A DNA stretch of 38,665 nucleotides from Bacteroidales bacterium (GTDB taxonomy: Bacteria; Bacteroidota; Bacteroidia; Bacteroidales; VadinHA17), in contig JANYIW010000001.1 in assembly GCA_025358645.1 (NCBI GenBank), positions 1 through 38,665 on the forward strand, in the 5' to 3' direction. Position numbers and translations under genes: made by a program. Below, one piece after another: positions 7,964-16,835 of this stretch. Each line of letters begins with the position of its first letter. Position 1 is the first letter of the stretch. The notes under the pieces are model-generated. The model searched no databases and was not told where the DNA came from. It saw nothing but the letters and a program-made list of their open reading frames with translations.

Positions 7964-9460
7964 TTACCTGCTCCTGATAATCGTAAGTGTCCCGGTCTTT
8001 GAAATGACCTTACCCGATGGAGTAGTTAATTTTAAAAACCATAAATAAACACCCTGCGGTTGAGGTTTTCCATTTTGTGAGCCATCCCATTCCGCATAAT
8101 AATCTCTTGTTTCAAATAAAACATTTCCCTGCCTGTTGCTGATAATAAGATGGTATTCAAGCGGAGTGAATGACAGTACAGGTCTGAAAAGATCATTATC
8201 CAGATCATTATTGGGAGTGAAAACATTCGGAACAGTTATGACCTCAGTAGGATTCGTGCATATTTCTGATGACAAACTTTCTCCGGCAATACCATAAGGA
8301 TTAGATGTTTCGGAGGCTATGACATAGAAGCAAACCTGATTTCCGGTGACTTCATACATGATCTGATGATAACCCTGCACGAATAACGTATCGGAAGCCG
8401 GGATAACCGCTTTTTCTTCATATCCCTTTCCCGTGTTGACAAATAACCTGTATGAAGATATAGTTCCCAGCCACTTTTTATATGAATTCCATGAAAGGCT
8501 GATGTTGTCCCCCGACCATTCCAACGAGAGCACCATGTTGGAGGCGATATTTGATATCATCACAGGCAAGGCGCAGTTATTGACTGCTGAGAGTCTGTAA
8601 TAGTTTATCTTGTTCTTTTCTCCCTGATCGTCTGTAAAACGGACTGATCCGTTAACTGAAACAGGTTTCGAAATCTCCTGAAATGTGCCTGCAGTTCCTG
8701 TTCTTCGTTCGAGACTGAAATGCTTTATTTCAGATAACGGATCAATTGTAAAAGAGAGCGCCACTTTGCCATCAGAATTTGTAGTTGCCTGATCGGCATT
8801 GATCCATTGGGGAGGACGCTGCATCTTTGTAGATAAACATTTTTTATTTGAAGTAGAAAACGTACCATCTTCCAGATTTGCACGGATCACAAAACAATAT
8901 TCTGCATCAATTGTGAAATCATTTACTGTAAAGCCGGTTTCCCCTGGGCCTGCATTTTTTAATTCATTATAGTTACCTCCATTGACAGACAACAATACCG
9001 AATAACCGGTTACTTTAACAGGGAAAGATGGATAACTATTCCACGACACAACTATTTTTTTCTTACAGGTATCTAAAACGGCATTTGCAAAAATTGAATT
9101 TAGTATGTTTGAAAACTTACTTGTACATCTTGGAAGTCTCATTGCTGTAACTACATAGGAAACGCTTTTATATTTAGTTACGGTGTTTGATAAAGTATAA
9201 CTTGTTGCTAATGGATTCTTTATTGTATCAGAAAATGGCATTCCATCGCCATTCTCATAAGAGTACAGAACATAAGCAGCAATACCTGGTGAGCGGCTTA
9301 ATGTCCATGTAAACTTTGTATTGCCTGTTTCTGGCTCTACTGAAACAGATGTAAGAACAGGTGGCGATATTGAATCTGTAATGCAATTGATTTGGGAGAA
9401 AGCATTATATGACCAAAAGCTACATAATAGAAAAATAATATAATAATGACGGTATTTCAT
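7964..9460 (-). CDS. Secreted FN3-like protein with a type IX secretion (gliding-motility-type) C-terminal domain
   Basis: A 498-residue exported protein. Residues 1-23 form a signal peptide with a likely cleavage after NAFSQ. The middle (about 30-400) consists of several beta-rich, fibronectin-III-like segments, recognisable by repeated phrases such as VSWNSY, LSWNSY and TWTLS. The last ~91 residues (from about 408, VPNVFTPNND) form the gliding-motility-associated C-terminal domain, with NRQGNVLFE, WDGSQNG and QGVYLWFL. In Bacteroidota this domain directs type IX export to the cell surface. No catalytic motif is seen, so a surface adhesin or scaffold role is plausible but unproven. Its ATG overlaps the stop of the upstream M16 gene (ATGA), so it is the third gene of that operon. 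Confidence 0.9.
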   Translation of the reverse strand: MKYRHYYIIFLLCSFWSYNAFSQINCITDSISPPVLTSVSVEPETGNTKFTWTLSRSPGIAAYVLYSYENGDGMPFSDTIKNPLATSYTLSNTVTKYKSVSYVVTAMRLPRCTSKFSNILNSIFANAVLDTCKKKIVVSWNSYPSFPVKVTGYSVLLSVNGGNYNELKNAGPGETGFTVNDFTIDAEYCFVIRANLEDGTFSTSNKKCLSTKMQRPPQWINADQATTNSDGKVALSFTIDPLSEIKHFSLERRTGTAGTFQEISKPVSVNGSVRFTDDQGEKNKINYYRLSAVNNCALPVMISNIASNMVLSLEWSGDNISLSWNSYKKWLGTISSYRLFVNTGKGYEEKAVIPASDTLFVQGYHQIMYEVTGNQVCFYVIASETSNPYGIAGESLSSEICTNPTEVITVPNVFTPNNDLDNDLFRPVLSFTPLEYHLIISNRQGNVLFETRDYYAEWDGSQNGKPQPQGVYLWFLKLTTPSGKVISKTGTLTIIRSR

Positions 9461-10740
9461 TCAGAGCCAACTGTTATTTCATAAAGTTCATCAATATTGT
9501 AATACGTCTTTGCCAGTTCAATTATTTCGTCAGGATCTATTGTTTTTATTTTTTCAGATAACCTGTAATAATAATTATTATCGAGTCCGAATTCCCATAC
9601 CGACTTGAAACTTTCTGCCAGGGCAAATGGACCATCAAACATTCTTACCATCTCACCCGACATATAATTACGTACAACCGCCATCTCTTCATTCTTCACA
9701 GGGACATTCTGCAGAAGCCTTATCTCCTTGTAAATCTCATCTTTCGTTTTTTGACAGTATTTCTGACCGACTTCTGTTGAAATCACTTTGTAGCCGGTTA
9801 GATCAAGTGAAGTGAGAGTAGCGTTTATTCCATAAGTATAGCCTTTTTCTTCACGGATATTTTTCATCAGGCGAGAGCCGAAATATCCACCCAGGATAGA
9901 ATTCAAAATCTTTAATCCAGGATAATCAGCATGCCGTTTGTTGATTGTGGCTGATCCTATTCTGATGGCAGTCTGAACGGTATCTGATTTATAAATATGG
10001 ACCTTTTTAATTTTTTCACCTTTAATAAAATTAACAGAATTTTCCTTTTTAATTTCCTTCATTGTCATATTTCCAAAATATGAATTGAGATGATCGGTTG
10101 TTTTGTCGTGTATTTTGCCCGATATTATTATTGTCATATTTTCAGGCGTATAATACTTGTTGTGAAAATCAGCAAGAAGAGAAGGAGTAATCATTTCAAA
10201 ATCCTGTTCATGAACCTGATAGCCGTACGGATGATTCTTTCCAAAGAGAGATTCAAAAAAGTTATCCATTGCAAGGTTCTGAACTTTTTCCCTGTTTACC
10301 ATGTACCAGCGAAGTCTTTTTATCATCAGTGAATTTAATTCCGGTTCAGGAAAAACAGGACGAAACAATATCTCACGGCTAAGTTCCATAACCTTTTCAA
10401 TATGTTTGCTAAGGAAAAAAAGAACAATGCCGGCATAATCTTTTTCAGCCGATTGGTTTAAGAAGACTCCATAAAAATCGAGCGACCTGTTTAGTTCTTC
10501 GGAGGTGTAATTCTGTGATCCCTCAGAAAGCATTATGTTGCAAGTTGAACCAAGGAGAGGTAAAGATTCCTTAATCTGACCTGCCTTGAACACAAACTCA
10601 AGACGCATAATATCCTCTGTGCCGGCTTCAATGGTATATACAGGTACACCGTTATTGAGTCTATATGACTTTGCCTCAGGAATAATTACCTTCTCAACCG
10701 GGAATACCGGCGGTTGTATTCTTTGCAGGTTATTCATCAT
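9457..10740 (-). CDS. M16-family peptidase-like subunit without the zinc motif (putative partner subunit)
   Basis: A 427-residue protein of the M16 (pitrilysin/processing peptidase) fold. The position where active subunits carry HxxEH reads LLGSTCNIMLSEG (62-74), with no zinc ligands. It does keep the C-terminal substrate-binding signature RLMKNIREEKGYTYG (290-304, R296 and Y301/Y303). This matches known bacterial M16B pairs in which one subunit brings zinc and the other brings the Arg/Tyr pair. I start it at the ATG at 10740, which overlaps the TGA of the preceding M16 gene by four bases; a longer in-frame start at 10779 would run into that gene. There is no signal peptide, so it is probably cytoplasmic. 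Confidence 0.9.
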   Translation of the reverse strand: MMNNLQRIQPPVFPVEKVIIPEAKSYRLNNGVPVYTIEAGTEDIMRLEFVFKAGQIKESLPLLGSTCNIMLSEGSQNYTSEELNRSLDFYGVFLNQSAEKDYAGIVLFFLSKHIEKVMELSREILFRPVFPEPELNSLMIKRLRWYMVNREKVQNLAMDNFFESLFGKNHPYGYQVHEQDFEMITPSLLADFHNKYYTPENMTIIISGKIHDKTTDHLNSYFGNMTMKEIKKENSVNFIKGEKIKKVHIYKSDTVQTAIRIGSATINKRHADYPGLKILNSILGGYFGSRLMKNIREEKGYTYGINATLTSLDLTGYKVISTEVGQKYCQKTKDEIYKEIRLLQNVPVKNEEMAVVRNYMSGEMVRMFDGPFALAESFKSVWEFGLDNNYYYRLSEKIKTIDPDEIIELAKTYYNIDELYEITVGSE

Positions 10741-11984
10741 TTTTCTTTTCGGGTTGATATATAATTTATTGTACTGCAATTGGAGGGGATAAAATACTTT
10801 CTGATTGCATCGGTTACTATACTATAGCTGACTTTTCTGTAAGCATCAACTTCATTATTTATTAATCCAGCGTTACCTAGTAGCTCAAAAAATGAAAGAT
10901 TTGCCGCCTTATTTAGAATACTTGTATTTGAAAATACAGTTGAAGATTCAAATTTGTTCTTCACTTTTTCCATCTCATCTTCTATACCATTTTTGTTCAG
11001 AAGGCTATTGATTACCTCATTAACAGAGTCATTGGCATAATGAATGTCAACTCCTTTCATTAACTTACCATTGACAATAATCAGCCCGGGATCTATATCT
11101 GCAGTCAGATAAGCATTTATCTCACTGAATAATTTCTTCTCCCTTACGAGCTTTGTATACAATCTGCCTGATTCTCCTCCTGCCAGAAGATCAGTAATAA
11201 GGTCGAGGGTATAAAAATCATTACTATTTCTGGCTCCTATATGCCAAACCTTATATAATGCTGTAGATGGAACATCACTTTCTATTGTCATAATTCTTGC
11301 TTCGTTCTGTTCTGGCTCGGCAGGTAGGTTTCTCGATTGCACTGTTCTTTTTTCAATAGGACCAAACCATTTCTGTGCAAGTTTATAAGCAAGCTCATAT
11401 TCAATGTTGCCAGTCAGGGCAAGAATTGCATTATTCGGGGCATAATGTGAAAAGAAAAATTTCTTAATCTGTTCAAGGCTGGTATTTTTAATATGAGCCA
11501 TGTCCATTCCGATTGTTGGCCACCGGTATGGATGTACTTTATAAGCTAATGGCCTGAGTTTTAATATTGCATCTCCATAAGGTTGATTTAGATATCGTTG
11601 GTTAAATTCCTCAGTGACTACACTCTTCTGTGTATCAAGATTCTTCTGTGAAAAATCCAACTCTAACATTCTGTCGGATTCCAGCCAAAAGCCTGTTTCA
11701 ATATTTTCTGAAGGAACTGTGAGATAATAATTTGTGATATCATTACTTGTGAACGCATTATTCTCGCCACCAACCAGTTGCAGAGGAGTGTCAAAATCAG
11801 GAATATTAACCGATCCTCCAAACATAAGGTGTTCAAACAGATGTGCCTGCCCTGTCATTGTCGGATCCTCATCTCTGGATCCAACGTCATAAAGAAGGTT
11901 CATAGCAATAAGGGGAGTGGATTTATCCTCATGTACCAGAACCCTTAATCCATTATCAAGTGAAAACCTTTTGTAGTTTATCAT
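10737..11984 (-). CDS. M16-family zinc metallopeptidase, catalytic subunit
   Basis: A 415-residue M16 peptidase with the inverted zinc motif HLFEH at 48-52 and the downstream acidic helix containing VVTEEFNQR that supplies the third ligand. Such enzymes degrade oligopeptides or process larger substrates inside a two-part chamber. No signal peptide or membrane segment is visible, so it should be cytoplasmic. It is the first gene of a three-gene minus-strand operon. Its stop overlaps the start of the non-catalytic M16 subunit (ATGA at 10740-10737), consistent with coupled synthesis of a heterodimer. A minus-strand -7 box TAAGTTTG lies at 12044-12051. The substrate is unknown. Confidence 0.93.
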   Translation of the reverse strand: MINYKRFSLDNGLRVLVHEDKSTPLIAMNLLYDVGSRDEDPTMTGQAHLFEHLMFGGSVNIPDFDTPLQLVGGENNAFTSNDITNYYLTVPSENIETGFWLESDRMLELDFSQKNLDTQKSVVTEEFNQRYLNQPYGDAILKLRPLAYKVHPYRWPTIGMDMAHIKNTSLEQIKKFFFSHYAPNNAILALTGNIEYELAYKLAQKWFGPIEKRTVQSRNLPAEPEQNEARIMTIESDVPSTALYKVWHIGARNSNDFYTLDLITDLLAGGESGRLYTKLVREKKLFSEINAYLTADIDPGLIIVNGKLMKGVDIHYANDSVNEVINSLLNKNGIEDEMEKVKNKFESSTVFSNTSILNKAANLSFFELLGNAGLINNEVDAYRKVSYSIVTDAIRKYFIPSNCSTINYISTRKEK

Positions 11985-12043
11985 ACCTCGTAACTTTCAA
12001 TTATCAGAAATGGATGAGCACAAACCGGAATAATACCTGCTTA

Positions 12044-12051
12044 CAAACTTA
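12044..12051 (-). promoter_or_regulatory. Possible -7 box for the M16/M16/T9SS operon
   Basis: The minus strand reads TAAGTTTG, a TAnnTTTG match 60 bases before the M16 ATG in the 114-base divergent region. No -33 box fits well, so confidence is modest. Confidence 0.4.
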
Positions 12052-12083
12052 ATTAAAAATCAACGATGGTTTAGTATTGTTTT

Positions 12084-12091
12084 TATATTTG
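12084..12091 (+). promoter_or_regulatory. Probable -7 box for the ClC gene (very short leader)
   Basis: TATATTTG is a perfect -7 box that ends only 7 bases before the ATG at 12099. Transcription starting 5-8 bases downstream would give an almost leaderless mRNA. No good -33 TTTG is present. Confidence 0.45.
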
Positions 12092-12098
12092 CATAATT

Positions 12099-13874
12099 AT
12101 GTTTAAAAATCATTTTTTCAGACGAATATATCATCCCGATCTTTTTAAAATTGATCAGGTTAAATTAGTTTACTTTCTTAGTCTGGTGGTCGGTCTGTTA
12201 AGTGCCCTTGCCGCTGCTATACTTAAGTATTCTATTCATTATATGCATAAAATACTTACTGAGGGAATTACAGGGAAGTCGGGTAATTATCTCTATCTTG
12301 TTTATCCTTTGGTTGGAATGTTCCTGACTTTTTTATTTATCAGATATATAGTTAAGGATAATATAAGTCATGGTATAAGCAGAATTCTATTTGCTATTTC
12401 CAGGAGAAAGAGTCATCTGAAGACACATAATACATGGACTTCAATAATTGCCAGCACACTTACTATCGGATTTGGTGGATCAGTTGGAGCTGAAGCCCCG
12501 ATAGTGCTTACAGGATCTTCAATTGGTTCTGCTATCGGAAGGTTTTTCAAATTGAATTATAAAAACATTACATTGCTTATCGGGTGTGGCGCTGCAGGCG
12601 CTGTTTCAGGGATTTTTAAGGCTCCAATTGCCGGTATTGTTTTTACTCTGGAAATATTGATGCTCGATCTGACCATATCATCTATTGTTCCTCTTTTGAT
12701 CTCTTCGGTAACAGCTGCTACTGTTGCATATTTTCTGATGGGAAATAAAGTTCTCTTTTCCTTTGATATAGTGGGAGCTTTTAATATCTCTAACATTCCA
12801 TGGTATTTGCTTCTTGGCGTTGTATCCGGATTAATATCACTCTATTTTTCGAAGATGACATTGTTACTAGAGGGAAGTTTTAGTAAAATTAAGAATACTT
12901 ATTTAAGACTTATTCTTGGAGGTATCGTCCTCGGAAGCCTGATATATCTGTTTCCTCCGTTCTTTGGTGAAGGTTATGATACAATAATGTCACTACTGGA
13001 GGGAAATACTGATTTAATTTTCAGCAATAGTATTTTTAGTCAGTTTTCCGAAAATTTTCTGGTTGTTGTTCTATTCATGACGGGTCTTATTTTTCTTAAG
13101 GTAGTTGCAAGTAGTTCAACAAATGGAGCTGGCGGAGTTGGAGGAATATTTGCACCTGTTTTATTTATAGGCGGCATAAACGGATACCTTGTTGCAAGCC
13201 TTTTAAAAAAATTTATTGGTGTGAACCTCCCGGATAACAGGTTTGTACTTGTAGGTATGGCAGGTATGATGGCGGGTGTAATGCATGCCCCGCTTACTGC
13301 CATATTCCTTATAGCAGAGATTACAGGAGGCTATAATCTTCTTATACCACTAATAATAACAGCTACAGTCGCTTTTATTACAACCAGAAGTTTTGAAAAG
13401 CACTCAATCTATCATATTCAACTTGCAGAAAGTGGTGATCTGATTACTCATGATAAAGATAAAGCAGTATTAACCAGGATGAACTGGAAGAGAGAAATTG
13501 AGACTGATTTGCTTAAGGTTAAGCCATCAGCTACTCTCGGTGAACTGGTTGAGGTAATTGCAAGGTCGAAAAGGAACCTGTTTCCTGTGGTTGATGAGTA
13601 CAATATTTTAGAAGGGGTAGTATCTCTTGATGACGTCAGAGATATAATGTTTAAACAAGAATTATATGAGACTATCTTTGTAAGGGATCTGATGACAATT
13701 CCTCCATCTTACATTGATAAAAAGGAAAAGATAGAGACTGTAATGGAAGCTTTCAGAAATACGGGCGCCTGGAATCTACCTGTACTCGATGAAGGATATT
13801 ATGTTGGATATATCTCCAAATCAAGAATTTATTCAACATACCGTGATTTGCTTGTTGAATTTTCAGAAGAATAA
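12099..13874 (+). CDS. ClC-family chloride channel/transporter with C-terminal CBS pair
   Basis: A 591-residue inner-membrane protein with about ten hydrophobic helices (about 25-435) and two CBS domains (about 450-590). Family signatures are [10 protein letters not shown] (127-136), where Glu132 aligns with the external gating glutamate, and the later [14 protein letters not shown] segment. In the helix after KAPIAGIVF the E. coli exchanger has Glu-Glu. Here it reads Leu-Glu185-Ile186, so the internal proton glutamate (E203 in E. coli) appears to be Ile. That could mean a channel or a different coupling route. CBS pairs usually sense adenine nucleotides. glyA starts 20 bases after the stop, so the two are probably co-transcribed. 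Confidence 0.92.
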   Translation: MFKNHFFRRIYHPDLFKIDQVKLVYFLSLVVGLLSALAAAILKYSIHYMHKILTEGITGKSGNYLYLVYPLVGMFLTFLFIRYIVKDNISHGISRILFAISRRKSHLKTHNTWTSIIASTLTIGFGGSVGAEAPIVLTGSSIGSAIGRFFKLNYKNITLLIGCGAAGAVSGIFKAPIAGIVFTLEILMLDLTISSIVPLLISSVTAATVAYFLMGNKVLFSFDIVGAFNISNIPWYLLLGVVSGLISLYFSKMTLLLEGSFSKIKNTYLRLILGGIVLGSLIYLFPPFFGEGYDTIMSLLEGNTDLIFSNSIFSQFSENFLVVVLFMTGLIFLKVVASSSTNGAGGVGGIFAPVLFIGGINGYLVASLLKKFIGVNLPDNRFVLVGMAGMMAGVMHAPLTAIFLIAEITGGYNLLIPLIITATVAFITTRSFEKHSIYHIQLAESGDLITHDKDKAVLTRMNWKREIETDLLKVKPSATLGELVEVIARSKRNLFPVVDEYNILEGVVSLDDVRDIMFKQELYETIFVRDLMTIPPSYIDKKEKIETVMEAFRNTGAWNLPVLDEGYYVGYISKSRIYSTYRDLLVEFSEE

Positions 13875-13894
13875 ATGTCTTAAAATTACATATT

Positions 13895-15175
13895 ATGAAA
13901 AGAGATACTTTGATTTTTGACCTTATTGAAAAGGAGCGCCAGCGCCAGATAAATGGTATTGAATTAATTGCCTCCGAAAATTTTGTCAGTCCGCAGGTGC
14001 TTGAAGCTATGGGCTCTGTAATGACAAATAAGTATGCTGAAGGGTACCCTGGACATCGTTATTATGGTGGTTGTGAGATTGTTGACCAGTCGGAAATGAT
14101 AGCTATTGAAAGGTTGAATCAGCTTTTTAATGCTGAATATTCAAATGTTCAGCCTCATTCCGGAGCTCAGGCAAATATGGCGGTGTTTATGAGTGTTCTT
14201 AAACCCGGAGATACTTTTATGGGATTAAATCTTGCACATGGAGGACATCTCTCACACGGGTCTCCCGTAAATTCCTCAGGTCTTTTTTACAAGCCGGTGG
14301 CCTACAGTGTTAAAGAAGATGACGGCCTGATCGATTATGATATGATGGAGGAGATCGCACTGAGAGAAAAGCCAAAAATGATAGTTGGAGGGGCATCAGC
14401 ATATTCGCGCGAGTGGGATTATGAAAGAATGAGAAAGATTGCTGATATGATCGGCGCTATTTTGATGATTGATATGGCACATCCGGCAGGGTTAATAGCA
14501 GCCGGACTTCTCCGGAATCCATTGAAATATGCTCATATAGTTACATCAACCACGCATAAAACACTTCGGGGACCACGAGGAGGAATTATTCTTATGGGAA
14601 AGGATTTTGTTAATCCATGGGGAATACTTACACCAAAAGGTGAAGTAAGAATGATGTCTTCTCTTATTAATTCAGCCGTTTTTCCTGGCATTCAGGGTGG
14701 TCCTCTCGAACATGTAATTGCCTCAAAAGCTGTTTCTTTTGGCGAGGCGCTCTCTCCTGAATTCAACGAATACCAGAAAAGGGTTAAAAAGAATGCTTCT
14801 GTTATGGCTAAAGCTTTTATGGATAAAGGTTATAAAGTCATTTCAAATGGTACTGATAATCACCTGTTGTTAATTGATCTGAGGACCAAATTTCCTGAAT
14901 TATCCGGCAAGAAGGTTGAAAACACCCTTGTGCTCTCACATATCACAGTAAATAAAAATATGGTGCCTTTCGACAGCCGTTCACCATTCCTGACCTCAGG
15001 GTTAAGAGTAGGAACTCCGGCTGTCACTACAAGAGGCCTTAAGGAAGAAGATATGGGGTTAATTGTTGAGCTGATTGATGAGGTTATTTCAAATATTGAA
15101 AATGAATCAGTTATAGCCAGGGTAGGAGAGAAAGTTGTTAAAATGATGAAATCCTTTCCACTCTTTTCAATGTAA
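13895..15175 (+). CDS. glyA: Serine hydroxymethyltransferase
   Basis: A 426-residue PLP enzyme that interconverts serine and glycine while charging tetrahydrofolate with a one-carbon unit, supplying purine and thymidylate synthesis. The PLP lysine is Lys222 in [26 protein letters not shown] (21-32) and [14 protein letters not shown] (46-59) are family hallmarks. Length and order fit bacterial GlyA. It starts 20 bases after the ClC gene and is followed by the response regulator, which has its own -7 box. Confidence 0.98.
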   Translation: MKRDTLIFDLIEKERQRQINGIELIASENFVSPQVLEAMGSVMTNKYAEGYPGHRYYGGCEIVDQSEMIAIERLNQLFNAEYSNVQPHSGAQANMAVFMSVLKPGDTFMGLNLAHGGHLSHGSPVNSSGLFYKPVAYSVKEDDGLIDYDMMEEIALREKPKMIVGGASAYSREWDYERMRKIADMIGAILMIDMAHPAGLIAAGLLRNPLKYAHIVTSTTHKTLRGPRGGIILMGKDFVNPWGILTPKGEVRMMSSLINSAVFPGIQGGPLEHVIASKAVSFGEALSPEFNEYQKRVKKNASVMAKAFMDKGYKVISNGTDNHLLLIDLRTKFPELSGKKVENTLVLSHITVNKNMVPFDSRSPFLTSGLRVGTPAVTTRGLKEEDMGLIVELIDEVISNIENESVIARVGEKVVKMMKSFPLFSM

Positions 15176-15227
15176 TTTAAACAGGCAGGCCCATTATATT
15201 AAAATTATCTGTTATAGATTTTTATTC

Positions 15228-15235
15228 TAACTTTG
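15228..15235 (+). promoter_or_regulatory. Probable -7 box for the response regulator
   Basis: TAACTTTG matches TAnnTTTG. It overlaps an in-frame TTG at 15233 that could be mistaken for the start codon. This argues that translation starts at the downstream ATG at 15248 or 15263. Confidence 0.45.
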
Positions 15236-15247
15236 CATATATCTATT

Positions 15248-15649
15248 ATGCCCCATTCATCGATGAATGCTCAGAAACTTATTTTTATTGTCGACGACGA
15301 TCCATTTATAAGTATGTTGGTTGTTAAAAGATTTACATCTGAAGGTTACCATCTTGAGGCCTTCGGCTATGGTGAAGAATGTATAAGTGCATTAAATATG
15401 AATCCTGATCTCATAATACTCGACTACTATTTTGTCAATAACGACCATAAAGTAATGAATGGAATGGAAGTATTCGATAAGATAAAAGAGTTAAAACCTG
15501 AAACTCCTGTTATAATGTTATCAGGGCAGGAAAAAGGGGAGATTGTTCTTGAACTTGCACGGAAAGGTATTGATGATTATGTTATTAAAGATAGTAATCT
15601 CATTGATAACCTTAAAGTTGCAATTGACGAATTATTAGAGAGACAATAA
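15248..15649 (+). CDS. Single-domain response regulator (CheY-like receiver)
   Basis: A 133-residue receiver domain with no output domain. The acidic pocket is D16-D18 (IVDDD), the phospho-acceptor is Asp59 in LIILDYY, the switch residue is Ser92 in MLSGQ and the conserved lysine is K114 in VIKDS. It would be phosphorylated by a histidine kinase, none of which is encoded in the window. The beta3-alpha3 loop is a little longer than usual (FVNNDHKVMNGMEVF). I start it at ATG 15248, since the TTG at 15233 lies inside the -7 box; ATG 15263 (MNAQKL) is an equally good alternative. A strong hairpin follows the stop. Confidence 0.9.
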   Translation: MPHSSMNAQKLIFIVDDDPFISMLVVKRFTSEGYHLEAFGYGEECISALNMNPDLIILDYYFVNNDHKVMNGMEVFDKIKELKPETPVIMLSGQEKGEIVLELARKGIDDYVIKDSNLIDNLKVAIDELLERQ

Positions 15650-15653
15650 TATA

Positions 15654-15697
15654 AATGATAGTGTAGGGATGTGTCGCGACTCATCCCTACTATCATT
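15654..15697. terminator. Long hairpin between convergent genes; bidirectional terminator and/or REP-like palindrome
   Basis: GTAGGGATG (15663-15671) pairs exactly with CATCCCTAC (15682-15690). The stem extends outward by AATGATA (15654-15660) with TATCATT (15691-15697), leaving a 2-base bulge. The 10-base loop contains GTCGCGAC (15673-15680), itself a perfect palindrome, so nearly the whole segment is self-complementary. It separates the response regulator from the tonB-like gene. The T-runs flanking it are short, so termination is likely but not textbook. Confidence 0.6.
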
Positions 15698-16643
15698 ATT
15701 TCAATTTAAAATTGTATGTGATTGTTCCCTTTTGAATTGCAGGGGCATCTTGTTTAACTTCGAATCTGGCCCCAAGGGCAGCTTCCTTAGCTACTCTGAA
15801 TAAATAATCGTCTATTGTGGTTGATCCTTGTTTACCGGGGGTTGCCTGAACGACTTTCCCTGCCCTGTCGACGCTTACCTCAACTACTACGCGTCCTTCT
15901 CCCTGATAATCGTATTTGGGTGGCGGAAGCGCTTGAAACCCACGACCCTGAAGACTATATGATATACCCTTATCGCCAGTGCCGGTACCTTTATCTCCAA
16001 GTCCGCTACCCACACCGCGGACTTTGGAATTAATAGATCCGTTAGGATCACCCTGGTTACCAGGCCCGCCGGCAATACCTTCTCCTGTAGAATTGGTTCC
16101 CCTGTTCTTCGAATTTGCAAGAGCATTTTTTGTGCGATTCTTGATATCTGATTCACGCTGCTGTTCTGCTTCAATTTTCTTCTTTTCAGCTTCTTCCTGT
16201 CTTTTAACAATTCTTTCAGCTTCCAACTGTTCTTTTATCTTTTTGTTTGCTTCAATCTTCTCAAGCTTTTTTTTCACAGCTTCGGGGTCTGCTTTTTTAA
16301 CTGCTGGCGCTTCCTCAGTATTTTGAGTCAGAAGTGGTTCCTCTTTAGTTTTTATGGAGGGTTTAGGAGAAGAGGCTGGGGGCGATTTTACTTCTTTGAT
16401 TGCCGGAGCGGAACTCTCTTCCTTGTATGCTGGCGGAGAAGGTTCAATTTCACCTATACCCGTCTCACCTGTCCCGAAATTTACAAGAATGCCCTCTTCA
16501 GTTTCAGGAGGAGGAACAGGGGTTGAAAAGCCCACCAGAATGAGCATACCAAACAACATTAAATGTATTAATGTTGTACCCAGTAATCCTTTTTTTCTTC
16601 CGCCTGCAGAATTACGCAGCTCAATATTTAGTTTAGGTTGCAA
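15696..16643 (-). CDS. TonB-like energy-transducer protein (TTG start)
   Basis: A 315-residue protein with a short cytoplasmic tail (1-19) and one membrane segment (about 20-40). A Pro-rich stretch (40-130), a Lys/Glu/Ala-rich helical stalk (115-175) and a Gly/Asn-rich linker (180-235) follow. The C-terminal fold (about 245-315) is TonB-like, with GRVVVEVSVDRAGKVV and a closing GTITYNFKLK. TonB couples the proton gradient through ExbB/ExbD to outer-membrane transporters. No exbB or exbD lies in the window. The start is a TTG with an in-frame stop immediately upstream; the next in-frame ATG lies inside the membrane helix, so TTG is the best choice. The upstream gene on this strand is tamB-like, 192 bases away. 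Confidence 0.8.
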   Translation of the reverse strand: MQPKLNIELRNSAGGRKKGLLGTTLIHLMLFGMLILVGFSTPVPPPETEEGILVNFGTGETGIGEIEPSPPAYKEESSAPAIKEVKSPPASSPKPSIKTKEEPLLTQNTEEAPAVKKADPEAVKKKLEKIEANKKIKEQLEAERIVKRQEEAEKKKIEAEQQRESDIKNRTKNALANSKNRGTNSTGEGIAGGPGNQGDPNGSINSKVRGVGSGLGDKGTGTGDKGISYSLQGRGFQALPPPKYDYQGEGRVVVEVSVDRAGKVVQATPGKQGSTTIDDYLFRVAKEAALGARFEVKQDAPAIQKGTITYNFKLK

Positions 16644-16835
16644 TTATTATCTTTTAATAATTTAATAGTTCAATAAATTAGAGCAATTCCAATATATCCT
16701 CACTCTTAAAAAGAGTTGAATATTACGCGAAGTTATACATAAACGAAATGATATGGTGTTCTATTATGCCGGATTAATAACAATGATGATAAATTTATTA
16801 ACTAAGGATATCTGAAAGGAGCGGAAATATTCGGA

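Noticed and set aside
16354-16665. Open frame opposite the TonB-like gene.
   Set aside because: It is the antisense shadow of the Pro/Ser-rich stalk and has no start context, family motif or promoter.
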